A stretch of 21,885 bases of DNA from DASRQK01 sp964401685 (GCA_964401685.1 CAYNZH010000030.1:1-21885), one strand, 5' to 3'; shown: positions 1 through 7,985, counted from the stretch's first letter. Notes: generated by a model from the sequence alone, not told the origin. Translations and numbers: made by a program.

Positions 1-447
1 CAGATAGGAGCGGAGCTGGGTTCCATGCGAGTCACTGAGCAAATTGACGCCATGGAAGTGTCGGGAACCAATCCGTTCAAGTTTCTTGTCGTGAGCCGTG
101 TCATTGCAACTACCGTCGCAATTCCCATTTTGTCTTTTTATACGGCTCTAGTCGGCCTATTGGGCGCTTTTTTGAGTGTGAACATGAACGAAAACACCAG
201 TTTTATCATCTATTTTTTCCAGGTTTTCGATGCCATCGCTTTTATTGATATTTTTTCTTTGGTATTAAAGGCCGTAGTTTTTGGTTTTACCATCGGCATT
301 GTCGGTTGTTATCAAGGATATAGGGCAACCAACGGAACCGAAGGTGTAGGTAAGGCCGCAAACTGGTCTGTTGTCATGTCCATGTTTTTGATTTTTATGG
401 AGGAATTATTGATAGTCAACTTAATACAAGGAATGCGTGCCGATTGA
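1..447 (+). CDS. mlaE: MlaE-type ABC transporter permease, 5' truncated by window edge
   Basis: Inner-membrane permease of the Mla/MCE lipid-trafficking ABC system, which moves phospholipids between the inner and outer membranes. The reading frame is open from base 1, so the gene starts upstream; the first ATG in the window (base 25) is internal. 148 residues are visible, and family members are about 250, so roughly 100 N-terminal residues are missing. The first residues read GAELGSMRVTEQIDAMEV, the family's most conserved stretch, followed by several hydrophobic helices and the characteristic GCYQGYRATNGTEGVGKA segment near the C-terminus. The stop at 445-447 lies one base before the preferred mlaF start, so mlaE, mlaF and mlaD look like one operon. 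Identification is secure at family level; the lipid carried is inferred. Confidence 0.93.
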   Translation, partial: QIGAELGSMRVTEQIDAMEVSGTNPFKFLVVSRVIATTVAIPILSFYTALVGLLGAFLSVNMNENTSFIIYFFQVFDAIAFIDIFSLVLKAVVFGFTIGIVGCYQGYRATNGTEGVGKAANWSVVMSMFLIFMEELLIVNLIQGMRAD

Positions 448-448
448 C

Positions 449-1222
449 ATGAAAGATAAAAAAGCACATATAGACTACGAACACAGTGTCATTGAGCTAC
501 AAAATGTTTCGAAATCCTTTGGGGATCTACACGTTTTGCAGGGCGTCGATATGCGACTTTTTTCTGGCGAAAATTTGGTGGTATTGGGGCGTTCCGGTAC
601 GGGGAAATCCGTGTTGATAAAAATCATCTCCGGACTGCTCACTCCGGATGAGGGACGCGTACAGGTCTTGGGTCAATCTGTCCCTGCCTTATCTGAAAAG
701 GAGCTGCAAGCATTACGCATGCACATTGGTTTTTCATTTCAGCATAGTGCGTTGTACGATAGTATGACGATTCGTCAGAATTTAGAATTTCCCCTTATCC
801 GGAACAAAAGAAATTTGACCAAAAAGCAGATCGATCATGCCATTGAAGATGTTTTGGATGCTGTTGGACTGATTTCTGCTATTAATCAAATGCCATCAGA
901 ACTCTCCGGGGGTCAGAAAAAGCGTATAGGTATCGCCCGCACACTGATTTTGACACCCAAGATCATGCTCTATGACGAACCCACTGCCGGTTTGGATCCT
1001 ATTACATGTATAGAAATCAACGGCCTGATCAATGAGGTTCAAGCGCGTTACAGGACCTCTTCCATCATCATCACCCACGACCTATCCTGTGCGAAAAGTG
1101 TAGGGGACCGCATGGTGATGCTACTGGATGGTAAGTTTGAGAGAGAGGGCAGTTTTGAAGAAATTTTTGACACTACTGACGATCGTGTCAAACCATTTTA
1201 CGATTATAATTTTATTACTTAA
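449..1222 (+). CDS. mlaF: MlaF-type ABC transporter ATP-binding protein
   Basis: Cytoplasmic ATPase driving the MlaE permease in phospholipid transport. With the ATG at 449 the protein is 257 residues. Walker A is GRSGTGKS (residues 47-54), the signature is LSGGQ (152-156), Walker B is IMLYDEP (172-178), and the switch histidine lies in the following ITHD. Start choice: ATG 449 is one base after the mlaE stop; a GTG at 437 in the same frame would add four residues, overlap mlaE, and sit closer to an AAGGA at 428-432. I prefer ATG but the GTG is possible. The mlaD start follows the stop by two bases, suggesting translational coupling. No unusual residues were seen in the nucleotide-binding motifs. 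Confidence 0.93.
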   Translation: MKDKKAHIDYEHSVIELQNVSKSFGDLHVLQGVDMRLFSGENLVVLGRSGTGKSVLIKIISGLLTPDEGRVQVLGQSVPALSEKELQALRMHIGFSFQHSALYDSMTIRQNLEFPLIRNKRNLTKKQIDHAIEDVLDAVGLISAINQMPSELSGGQKKRIGIARTLILTPKIMLYDEPTAGLDPITCIEINGLINEVQARYRTSSIIITHDLSCAKSVGDRMVMLLDGKFEREGSFEEIFDTTDDRVKPFYDYNFIT

Positions 1223-1224
1223 TC

Positions 1225-2177
1225 ATGAGTGCGAAAGAAAATAGAAGATCAATTATTGTCGGGATTTTTGTGTTGTTCGGATTGGCGATATTGATTGCTG
1301 GGATTTTGGCTCTTGGCGGGCAACAAAGTCGATTTGCCAAAACAGTGACAGTAACCACCCATTTTGAAGACGTAAGCGGACTGAAGCCTGGCAGCAATGT
1401 GTGGTTTTCAGGCGTTAAGGTGGGAACAGTAAAGGAAGTGAATTTTAAGGGTGTGGAAACGGTTGAAATCGTTCTGTCTATAGAGCAAAAATCGCGGGAG
1501 TACATCCGAAAAGATGCCATGGCAAAGATCGGATCCGATGGTTTCATTGGGAATAAACTCATTGTGATCGAAGGAGGGAGTCCTAAGGTCGAGGCCATAG
1601 AAAATGGGGATGTTCTGGTCTCCTCTTCTTCGGCGGGGACCGATGAATTGCTTTCTACCTTACAGGTAAATAACTTGAATTTGGTTGGCATTACCGAAAA
1701 CCTCAAAACGCTTACAGACATTCTCATCAATGGGAACGGCGCGGTGGGCACCCTGCTCAGAGACACGGTGATTTCCCAGCAAATGATTCAAATGATGAGA
1801 AATCTAAATGCCACGACTGCGAACACCGCTAAAGCCTCGGCAGCAATCAATCAGATGGCGGAAAACCTCAATCAGAAAGGCACCTTGTTTCATGATTTGA
1901 CGACAGATACGCTATTATATGCGCAGTTGCAGGCGGCGGTCAATCAACTCAACGGTACCACCGAAAGGGCTCAGAGCTTGGTTACGGACTTGCATACAAC
2001 AACCTCAAAGCTCAATAATGAGGATAATGTAGTTTCTTTACTCCTGGACGATGCGGAGGTTGCGCAAACCTTAAAGCAAACACTTCAAAACCTGGAAAGC
2101 AGCACTGAGAAATTGGACGAGAACATGGAGGCCCTGCAACATAATTTTTTATTCAGAAGGTACTTCCGAAACCAGGC
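1225..2177 (+). CDS. mlaD: MlaD-type MCE-domain protein, 3' end lost in assembly gap
   Basis: Periplasmic, membrane-anchored lipid-binding partner of MlaE/MlaF. An N-terminal transmembrane helix (about residues 9-28) is followed by a single MCE domain (about 38-115) containing the FEDVSGLKPGSNVWFSGVKVG segment typical of the family. After that comes a long helical, Asn/Gln/Thr-rich region with repeated NxTT-like motifs and strong coiled-coil character. The visible part is 317 codons ending with RYFRNQ, which resembles the region close to the C-terminus in Bacteroidota MlaD proteins, so probably only a few to a few tens of residues are missing. The frame stays open through the run of Ns into prpB only by chance; this is not a real fusion. 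Co-transcribed with mlaE and mlaF. Confidence 0.9.
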
Positions 2178-2277
2178 NNNNNNNNNNNNNNNNNNNNNNN
2201 NNNNNNNNNNNNNNNNNNNNNNNNNNNNNNNNNNNNNNNNNNNNNNNNNNNNNNNNNNNNNNNNNNNNNNNNNNNNN
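2178..2277. other. Assembly gap (100 Ns)
   Basis: Exactly 100 Ns, the conventional placeholder for a scaffold gap of unknown size. It separates the 3' end of mlaD from the interior of prpB. By comparison with E. coli PrpB about 75 N-terminal residues are absent, so the real missing sequence must be at least about 225 bases plus the end of mlaD and any intergenic region. Everything that bridges this gap, including mlaD-prpB adjacency, depends on the scaffolding being right. Confidence 0.98.
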
Positions 2278-2931
2278 AATGTTGCAGAAACACCATTGCT
2301 GGTCGATATAGACACGGGGTTTGGACCTTCCGCTTTTAATATTTCCCGCACCGTGAAATCACTGATTAAAGCGGGTGCTGCCGCGTTGCATATGGAGGAT
2401 CAGGTGGGGGCAAAGCGCTGCGGACATAGGCCCAATAAGGAATTGGTGGAAAGCAGTGAAATGGTGGACAAGATCAAGGCCGCTGTTGATGCGCGGACTG
2501 ACGATCACTTTGTAATTGGTGCCCGGACGGATGCCCTGGATAGCGAGGGCTTGGAGCGTAGTCTGGATCGGGCAGTTCGCTATGCCCAGGCCGGCGCCGA
2601 TTTCATCTTCGCCGAGGCTGTTCGCGACATACATGATTACCAAAAGTTTGCTGACGCCTGTGGCATTCCTGTTTTGGCAAATATCACCGAGTTTGGCAGC
2701 ACACCCCTTTGGACTGTCGACCAACTCCGGGAAGCGGGCGTCGGCCTCGTGCTTTACCCACTGTCAGCATTTAGAGCCGCGAATAAGGCCGCACAGAACG
2801 TATTTGCAAAAATTCGCCAGAATGGCACCCAAAAAGAAGTCCTTGATACGATGCAAACCCGCGCCGAGCTCTATGAGAGCATTGGGTATTACGCTTATGA
2901 AGAGAAGCTCGATGCATTGTTTAAGAAATAA
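2278..2931 (+). CDS. prpB: 2-methylisocitrate lyase, 5' end lost in assembly gap
   Basis: Cleaves 2-methylisocitrate to pyruvate and succinate, the last step of the methylcitrate cycle of propionate degradation; cytoplasmic. 217 residues are visible, beginning at the strand containing LLVDIDTGFG, equivalent to about residue 76 of the roughly 296-residue E. coli enzyme. The active-site loop KRCGHRPNKE with the catalytic cysteine is present, as are the isocitrate-lyase-superfamily segments ARTDAL, EDQVGAKRCGH and ANITEFG. These match PrpB more closely than isocitrate lyase or PEP mutase. The start codon and any promoter lie in the gap. prpC begins 18 bases after the stop, so prpBCD is probably one transcript. 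Confidence 0.93.
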   Translation, partial: NVAETPLLVDIDTGFGPSAFNISRTVKSLIKAGAAALHMEDQVGAKRCGHRPNKELVESSEMVDKIKAAVDARTDDHFVIGARTDALDSEGLERSLDRAVRYAQAGADFIFAEAVRDIHDYQKFADACGIPVLANITEFGSTPLWTVDQLREAGVGLVLYPLSAFRAANKAAQNVFAKIRQNGTQKEVLDTMQTRAELYESIGYYAYEEKLDALFKK

Positions 2932-2949
2932 CACCATTATACCTATACT

Positions 2950-4107
2950 ATGAGCACAAGATCTGAATCTGAAACATTTAAGCCAAAAAAGTCTGTCGCA
3001 CTGTCGGGGGTTACCGCAGGGAATACCGCCTTATGCACAGTTGGCAAAAGTGGAAATGACCTCCATTACCGGGGTTACGACATACTTGACCTTGCAGAAG
3101 GCGCAGCTTTCGAAGAAGTGGCGTATTTGTTGATTTATGGGCAATTGCCGGACGCCGCGCAGTTCAGGGCATATCGCGTTAAGCTAAAAGGTCTCAGAGG
3201 GCTACCTGCGGCAGCAAAGGCCGTATTGGAGCAAATTCCGGCCGCAGCCCACCCAATGGACGTGCTTAGGACCTATACGTCGATGATGGGAACAATACAT
3301 CCCGAAAAAGAAGATAGAAATTTGCCCGACGCTAGAAATATTGCCGACAAACTGATGGCATCCTACCCTTCGGCGCTCCTTTACTGGTATCATTACAGTC
3401 ATCATGGCAAGAGGATCGAGGTCGAAACTGATGATGAAACAATAGGCGGACATTTCCTGCACTTACTGCATGGCAAAAAAGCAAGCGAAGAATGGGTACG
3501 GGCCCTGGAGATCTCACTTAATCTCTATGCAGAGCATGAATTCAATGCGTCGACTTTTACCTCAAGGGTCATCACAGGGACAGGTTCAGACCTTTATTCT
3601 GCGATTTCCGGAGCCATCGGAGCACTGCGCGGACCAAAACATGGAGGCGCGAACGAAGTTGCGTTTGAAATACAGAGCCGGTACGAAACGCCCGATCAGG
3701 CGGAAGCCGACATTAAAGAGCGTCTCACACGCAAAGAAGTCATCATCGGATTTGGGCATCCTGTATATACCTTGTCCGATCCGAGAAATGTCGTTATCAA
3801 GAAAATCGCAAAGCAACTGTCAGAATCTGCGGGAGACTCGCGTTTGTTCGATATTGCAGAACGCTTGGAATCCTTGCTTTGGAACGAAAAGAAAATGTTC
3901 CCAAACCTGGATTGGTTTTCCGCTGTTGCCTATCATTTGATGGGTATTCCAACCTCATTTTTCACTCCACTGTTCGTTTTCTCGCGAATTTCGGGGTGGA
4001 GCGCCCATGCAATTGAACAGCGGCAGGATGGAAAAATCATTCGTCCGAGTGCCAACTATATCGGTCCCGACAATCGAGACTTCGTACCATTAGAAAACAG
4101 AAATTAA
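2950..4107 (+). CDS. prpC: 2-methylcitrate synthase
   Basis: Condenses propionyl-CoA with oxaloacetate to 2-methylcitrate, the entry step of the methylcitrate cycle. The 385-residue length fits short bacterial citrate-synthase-family enzymes. The catalytic triad of the family is recognisable: His231 in GPKHGGANE, His270 in GFGHPVY and Asp321 in NLDWFSA; His196 in AEHEFNAST is also conserved. Assignment to methylcitrate rather than citrate synthase rests on its position between prpB and prpD and on the GPKHGGANEVAFE and IRPSANYIGP segments. The ATG at 2950 lies 18 bases after prpB, and prpD starts 23 bases after the stop. Some residual citrate synthase activity is usual in this family. Confidence 0.93.
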   Translation: MSTRSESETFKPKKSVALSGVTAGNTALCTVGKSGNDLHYRGYDILDLAEGAAFEEVAYLLIYGQLPDAAQFRAYRVKLKGLRGLPAAAKAVLEQIPAAAHPMDVLRTYTSMMGTIHPEKEDRNLPDARNIADKLMASYPSALLYWYHYSHHGKRIEVETDDETIGGHFLHLLHGKKASEEWVRALEISLNLYAEHEFNASTFTSRVITGTGSDLYSAISGAIGALRGPKHGGANEVAFEIQSRYETPDQAEADIKERLTRKEVIIGFGHPVYTLSDPRNVVIKKIAKQLSESAGDSRLFDIAERLESLLWNEKKMFPNLDWFSAVAYHLMGIPTSFFTPLFVFSRISGWSAHAIEQRQDGKIIRPSANYIGPDNRDFVPLENRN

Positions 4108-4130
4108 CAAATAACTTTTAACATATTTAC

Positions 4131-5582
4131 ATGTCCAGTTTTATCTCAAATGAGCGTCCGGAAACGGATAAGGTGATTACGTCAATTGTTGATTATATTT
4201 TTGACTACAAAATAGATAGTGAAGAGGCTTTTAAGACAGCTCACTATTGTTTTCTTGATACATTGGGTTGCGGATTCGAGGCATTGACCTATCCGGCTTG
4301 TACCAAGATGCTCGGCCCAGTGGTGCCAGGAACGATCGTCCCTCACGGTGCTAAAGTGCCAGGAACCGCTTATCAATTGGATCCGGTGCAAGCTGCGTTT
4401 GATATAGGTGCAATGGTTCGCTGGTTGGATTTTAATGACACTTGGCTTGCCGCGGAGTGGGGACACCCCTCCGACAATCTTGGCGGAATATTGGCCGTTT
4501 CCGACTGGTTGTCCCGAGAGGCCATTGCCCAGGGAAAGCCACCTCTGCTCATTAAAGACGTACTCGATGCAATGATTCGCGCGCATGAGATTCAAGGCGT
4601 AATGGCTCTGGAAAACTCATTCAATAAGGTAGGATTGGATCATGTGATTTTAGTCAAATTAGCATCCACCGCCGTTGTCGGTAAACTGATCGGACTTTCC
4701 AGGGAAGAACTGACCAATGCGATTTCACTCGCCTTCGTCGACGGACAGGCACTGCGCACATACAGACATTCGCCAAATACGGGCAGTCGAAAATCCTGGG
4801 CCGCTGGCGATGCAACTTCACGCGCGGTCAGGCTGGCACTGATCGCCAGAACAGGCGAAATGGGGTATCCCTCTGTGCTCACGGCCAAAACCTGGGGATT
4901 CTATGATGTGCTTTTCAAGGGAAATTCATTTAAATTCCAACGAGACTACGGTTCGTATGTGATGGAAAACGTGCTGTTTAAGATTTCCTTTCCGGCGGAG
5001 TTCCATTCCCAAACAGCTGTGGAAGCAGCAATGACGCTTCACGAAGAACTTCAGCGTCGGGGGATAAATTCGGAGGAAATTCAGCATATCAAAATTCGCA
5101 CCCATGAGGCTGCAATTCGAATCATCGACAAAAAGGGTCCACTACACAACCCCGCCGATAGAGATCACTGTTTACAGTACATGATTGCAGTTCCACTGAT
5201 ATTCGGCCGTTTGACTGCCAAGGACTATGAAGATAATATCGCACAAGATCCCAGAATCGACGCGCTGAGAGAGAAGATGACGACTGAGGAAGACCCTCAA
5301 TTTACCACAGATTATCACGATCCGGAGAAGCGATCCATTGCCAATGCGCTGACTGTGACTTTGAAGGACGGAACTGTGCTACCGGAGGTGATTGTTGAAT
5401 ACCCCATCGGACATAAGCGGCGCAGAAAAGAGGGGATGCCCGTGCTGATCGAAAAATATAAAACCAATGTACATCGCATTTTTGCCGATAAGCAGAGCCA
5501 GAAGATTTTGGATGCATCATTGTCTTATGAAACCCTGGTAGAAATGCCGGTACACGAATTTGTGGACCTCACGGTGCAATAA
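4131..5582 (+). CDS. prpD: 2-methylcitrate dehydratase (MmgE/PrpD family)
   Basis: Dehydrates 2-methylcitrate to 2-methyl-cis-aconitate in the methylcitrate cycle. The 483-residue length equals that of characterised PrpD proteins. The N-terminal helical half carries the family stretch WLDFNDTWLAAEWGHPSDNLGG (about residues 99-120), and FPAEFHSQTAVEAA occurs near residue 290. The C-terminal lid domain ends with a conserved YPIGHKRRRKEG segment. It completes a prpBCD set. No 2-methylaconitate isomerase or aconitase gene is visible here, so rehydration to 2-methylisocitrate presumably uses a housekeeping aconitase encoded elsewhere (inference). No propionate-responsive regulator such as PrpR is visible; the upstream control region would be in the assembly gap. 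Confidence 0.94.
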   Translation: MSSFISNERPETDKVITSIVDYIFDYKIDSEEAFKTAHYCFLDTLGCGFEALTYPACTKMLGPVVPGTIVPHGAKVPGTAYQLDPVQAAFDIGAMVRWLDFNDTWLAAEWGHPSDNLGGILAVSDWLSREAIAQGKPPLLIKDVLDAMIRAHEIQGVMALENSFNKVGLDHVILVKLASTAVVGKLIGLSREELTNAISLAFVDGQALRTYRHSPNTGSRKSWAAGDATSRAVRLALIARTGEMGYPSVLTAKTWGFYDVLFKGNSFKFQRDYGSYVMENVLFKISFPAEFHSQTAVEAAMTLHEELQRRGINSEEIQHIKIRTHEAAIRIIDKKGPLHNPADRDHCLQYMIAVPLIFGRLTAKDYEDNIAQDPRIDALREKMTTEEDPQFTTDYHDPEKRSIANALTVTLKDGTVLPEVIVEYPIGHKRRRKEGMPVLIEKYKTNVHRIFADKQSQKILDASLSYETLVEMPVHEFVDLTVQ

Positions 5583-5589
5583 TCCTGAA

Positions 5590-6276
5590 ATGGCCATTCA
5601 AGAGAAGCAGGTTTTATACGAGGATAACCACCTGATAGCAATCGATAAGCCTGGCGGTACAATAGTCCAGGTAGACGTCACGGGAGATCCTTCGCTAGAA
5701 GAAATGGTCAAGGTTTTCCTTGCCAGGAAGTACAATAAGCCCAACGAAGCCTTTCTTGGCGTGGTACATCGCTTGGATCGTCCGGTGAGTGGCTTGATCG
5801 TTTTTGCCAAAACAAGCAAAGCGACAGAGCGCATGAATGCCCTTTTTAAGGAAAATCAGGTCAAGAAAACCTATTGGGCAATCGTCAGGAACCGTCCGCC
5901 TGCCGGCAGTGGAAAGCTGACTCACTGGCTCCTTCGGGATACCAAGAAAAATGTCACCCGAGCATATTCCAAGCAGGTCAATGGAAGCAAATTTTCTGAG
6001 CTTTCCTATGAAATAATCGCGGAAAAGGACGGCTATTTTTTGCTCGCCATCTATCCGGTAACAGGGCGGACACATCAGATCAGGGTGCAACTTTCTGCCA
6101 TGGGATGTCCTATTGTCGGGGACAATAAGTACGGGTACCCGCGTGCTGGCCTGCGGAAGACGATCTCATTGCACGCGAAATCTTTAGAATTTTTACACCC
6201 GGTCAGGAAGGACTTGCTCACGATCGACGCACCGCTTCCTTCCGATCCGTTTTGGCAGAAATTTTCTGAATTTTAA
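5590..6276 (+). CDS. RluA-family pseudouridine synthase
   Basis: Converts specific uridines in rRNA or tRNA to pseudouridine. The 228-residue protein has the RluA-family catalytic motif HRLDRPVSGLIVF with catalytic Asp63, preceded by the opening strand YEDNHLIAIDKPGG and followed by GRTHQIRVQLSAMGCPIVGD near the C-terminus. It lacks an N-terminal S4 domain, as do RluA and TruC-like short forms; the target site cannot be told from sequence. The ATG at 5590 was chosen because the protein then begins directly before the conserved first strand; a GTG at 5560 would overlap prpD and add residues unlike the family. It starts seven bases after the prpD stop, so it may be read from the prp transcript although it has no pathway link. 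Confidence 0.9.
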   Translation: MAIQEKQVLYEDNHLIAIDKPGGTIVQVDVTGDPSLEEMVKVFLARKYNKPNEAFLGVVHRLDRPVSGLIVFAKTSKATERMNALFKENQVKKTYWAIVRNRPPAGSGKLTHWLLRDTKKNVTRAYSKQVNGSKFSELSYEIIAEKDGYFLLAIYPVTGRTHQIRVQLSAMGCPIVGDNKYGYPRAGLRKTISLHAKSLEFLHPVRKDLLTIDAPLPSDPFWQKFSEF

Positions 6277-6293
6277 TTTCCGGGTGTTTTGGA

Positions 6294-6324
6294 TTTGAAA
6301 TTGCTTTTAAAATGTGTATTTTTG
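6294..6324 (+). promoter_or_regulatory. Bacteroidota-type housekeeping promoter for the CxxC/DUF983 pair
   Basis: TTTG (6294-6297), a 19-base spacer, then TATTTTTG (6317-6324). This matches the phylum's -33 TTTG / -7 TAnnTTTG consensus exactly. Transcription would start a few bases downstream, about 10 bases before the ATG at 6341. Seen in sequence; activity inferred. Confidence 0.7.
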
Positions 6325-6340
6325 TAGAAACACGTATATC

Positions 6341-6604
6341 ATGAGATGGTCAAAAAGCACAATAGTGCTGCTTACTTTAGGGATGGTAGTGATTTTAGGG
6401 ATTCATGACGCGTCTGCCCAATGTGCAATGTGTTCGCTCACAGCTCAAAACGCTACTGAAAACGGCAATGTTCAGGGAAATGGCCTCAATAATGGGATCC
6501 TGTTCCTGTTAGCGATGCCGTATCTCGCAGTTGCTGTCATCGGCACCTTGTGGTATTATAGATACCGTTCTAAAAAGAATGTTCAGCCCCAACAAGAAAT
6601 ATAG
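6341..6604 (+). CDS. Small exported or membrane protein with CxxC motif, function unknown
   Basis: 87 residues. An N-terminal hydrophobic stretch (about 7-21) ends in ASAQ, a plausible signal-peptidase I site after residue 26. Immediately after comes CAMC (Cys28, Cys31), then a short Asn/Gly-rich linker, one transmembrane helix (about 52-71) and a basic, Gln-rich tail. The topology would place the CxxC on the periplasmic side of the inner membrane. I recall similar unnamed CAMC proteins in other Bacteroidota, but no function is known to me. Start: ATG 6341 follows a consensus promoter; an earlier in-frame ATG at 6314 overlaps the promoter -7 element and is unlikely. The 3' end overlaps the DUF983 gene by 26 bases. 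The CxxC could bind metal or be redox active; this is speculation. Confidence 0.8.
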   Translation: MRWSKSTIVLLTLGMVVILGIHDASAQCAMCSLTAQNATENGNVQGNGLNNGILFLLAMPYLAVAVIGTLWYYRYRSKKNVQPQQEI

Positions 6605-7001
6605 TCCTTCGGATACTTCGCGTACTCCAGGTAGAATCTGGGCCTTGGTGCATGCAAAATGTCCCAGATGCCGTGAGGGCCAGATGTTCGTGGGTCCGAC
6701 CTACAGTTTAAGAAAGCAAAGGTTTAACGAGATTTGTCCGCATTGCGGATTTAGGTTTGAGATAGAGCCTGGGTATTTCTATGCGGCTATGTACGTCAGT
6801 TATGCCATGGTAGTGGCGGAAACTGTAATTTTAGCTCTGCTTACCTATGAATTGACTCACAGTGAGTCGCCGTGGCTCTATGTGGTGACGTTGATTCTTA
6901 CTATTTTGCTTTTTGCTCCCTTCAATTTGAGATATTCTCGTTTGATATTGCTACATTATCTGACACCCAAGGTGAGGTACGACTCCAAATACAAGGTATA
7001 G
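6579..7001 (+). CDS. DUF983 family membrane protein with zinc-ribbon
   Basis: 140 residues, typical for DUF983. Two cysteine pairs, CPRC (28-31) and CPHC (53-56), form a probable zinc ribbon; the conserved segment GFRFEIEPGYFYAAMYVSYA follows and leads into two transmembrane helices (about 67-85 and 96-115). The family is widespread in Bacteroidota and Alphaproteobacteria, sometimes near cytochrome oxidase assembly genes, but its role is not established. ATG 6579 is chosen because it starts just before the family's conserved region and overlaps the end of the CxxC gene, suggesting translational coupling. The ATG at 6531 in the same frame would put a long overlap inside the preceding gene with no family similarity. 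It converges on rfbC with only eight bases between stop codons. Confidence 0.85.
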   Translation: MFSPNKKYSPSDTSRTPGRIWALVHAKCPRCREGQMFVGPTYSLRKQRFNEICPHCGFRFEIEPGYFYAAMYVSYAMVVAETVILALLTYELTHSESPWLYVVTLILTILLFAPFNLRYSRLILLHYLTPKVRYDSKYKV

Positions 7002-7009
7002 ACCCGTTC

Positions 7010-7558
7010 CTAAAAAGGAGAGACAAAGTCGTTCATCAAGGGCAATTCCATGTCTTTTTCGGAGACCAGAAATCCGCCTTCAACCTTTGGCCAGGCAATT
7101 TGTAGATCAGGATCGTCATAACGTACCCCGATTTCCGAACCCCGGTGGTAATGTTTGCTTACCTTGTAGCTAAAGATACTATCCTCCTCCAAGGCAACAA
7201 ATCCATGTAAAAATCCGGGAGGTATCCACATAGAGAAAGGTTTTTCAGCATTGAGTTCAATTCCGAAATACTGGCCGAACGTGGGTGAAGTCTTGCGAAT
7301 GTCGACGGCCACGTCCCAGACCTTGCCTTTGATCACCCGGACCAATTTTCCCTGGCCATGGGGCTCTTTTTGAGCATGAAGCCCACGTAAAACCCCTTTT
7401 TTGGACTGAGATAAATTGTCCTGGACAAAGGAATGGTCTATTCCAGCACCTGAAAACGGGATGGAATTAAATGTTTCGAGAAAATATCCCCGTTCATCGT
7501 CCCAGACCTGATGTTCAAAGAGTATTAAGCCGGGGAGGGGTGATGCCGAAAACTTCAT
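7010..7558 (-). CDS. rfbC: dTDP-4-dehydrorhamnose 3,5-epimerase
   Basis: Epimerises C3 and C5 of dTDP-4-keto-6-deoxyglucose in dTDP-L-rhamnose synthesis for surface polysaccharide. The 182-residue length and cupin fold are typical of RmlC. Recognisable motifs are VLRGLHAQ with the catalytic His61, GKLVRVIKGKVWDVAVDIR (Lys71 in the substrate site), WIPPGFLHGF, FSYKVSKHYH with Tyr131, and DDPDLQIAWP. The usual partners rmlA, rmlB and rmlD are not in the window, so it acts with genes elsewhere. The start codon overlaps the stop of the upstream DUF4286 gene as ATGA (7555-7558), so the two are co-translated. A few RmlC-like enzymes make other sugars, but the motif set here fits the rhamnose enzyme. 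Confidence 0.92.
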   Translation of the reverse strand: MKFSASPLPGLILFEHQVWDDERGYFLETFNSIPFSGAGIDHSFVQDNLSQSKKGVLRGLHAQKEPHGQGKLVRVIKGKVWDVAVDIRKTSPTFGQYFGIELNAEKPFSMWIPPGFLHGFVALEEDSIFSYKVSKHYHRGSEIGVRYDDPDLQIAWPKVEGGFLVSEKDMELPLMNDFVSPF

Positions 7559-7872
7559 AGATTCGTGTCGTTAGGATGAATGTATTCCATGGTGCTCGTA
7601 AAACACAGTACTTTGTTTCCAAATTCAGTCTCAAGTTTTTCCTTCAACCGAGTGATTGCACCACCTTTAAATTCCTCAAGTTCTAGTTCGTCCGCGGCTC
7701 TGAATTGTACACAGTAGGTCTCACCATCGTGCTGAGCGTCAACCATTCTAAGGAAGTGAATGCGCTTATCTTGCAATTTGTGGTTTTCAGAATCCAAAAA
7801 ATCCCGCACCGCCTTTTGAGCAGCTTCCAAAATTCCGGATTCTATGATTAATGTCATATTGTAGAGAAACAT
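7555..7872 (-). CDS. DUF4286 family protein
   Basis: 105 residues. It begins MFLYNMTLIIESGI, matching the opening strand of DUF4286 proteins; the middle reads LRMVDAQHDGETYCVQFRA and the end FTSTMEYIHP, both characteristic. The predicted fold is a small alpha-beta ferredoxin-like domain, cytoplasmic, with no signal peptide. The function is unknown; the family is confined largely to Bacteroidota. Start: ATG at 7872 gives the family N-terminus, whereas the in-frame ATG at 7923 would add 17 residues unrelated to the family. The gene is first in a two-gene operon with rfbC (four-base overlap) and is divergent from the S9-like gene. Confidence 0.85.
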   Translation of the reverse strand: MFLYNMTLIIESGILEAAQKAVRDFLDSENHKLQDKRIHFLRMVDAQHDGETYCVQFRAADELELEEFKGGAITRLKEKLETEFGNKVLCFTSTMEYIHPNDTNL

Positions 7873-7968
7873 GTCACTAAGGTATGAAAAATATAAGGTA
7901 AACTTGTAAAAATAAGGTTGCATTCAGCAGATTAAGATAAATTTTCACATCTTTGAGAAGCATAGAAG

Positions 7969-7985
7969 CGCCAGACCGTCTGGCG
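7969..7985. promoter_or_regulatory. 17-bp perfect interrupted palindrome, candidate operator
   Basis: CGCCAGAC-C-GTCTGGCG: two 8-base arms around one central base, ending 13 bases before the start codon of the S9-like gene. It is GC-rich within an otherwise AT-rich divergent intergenic region (7873-7998). The one-base centre argues against an RNA hairpin and for a dimeric DNA-binding protein. No second copy was noticed in the window. Role inferred only. Confidence 0.5.

Noticed and set aside
1215..1766. 183-codon minus-strand ORF opposite mlaD
   Set aside because: It lies fully antisense to a well-supported MCE-domain gene, has low-complexity Ser/Thr/Pro composition and no recognisable motif; an antisense shadow.
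5560..5589. GTG start giving the pseudouridine synthase ten extra residues
   Set aside because: The extension overlaps prpD coding sequence and its residues do not resemble the family; ATG 5590 directly precedes the conserved start.
7010..7020. Short hairpin-like TCCT/AGGA between the DUF983 and rfbC stop codons
   Set aside because: Only four base pairs with no adjoining T-run on either strand; not supportable as a terminator.
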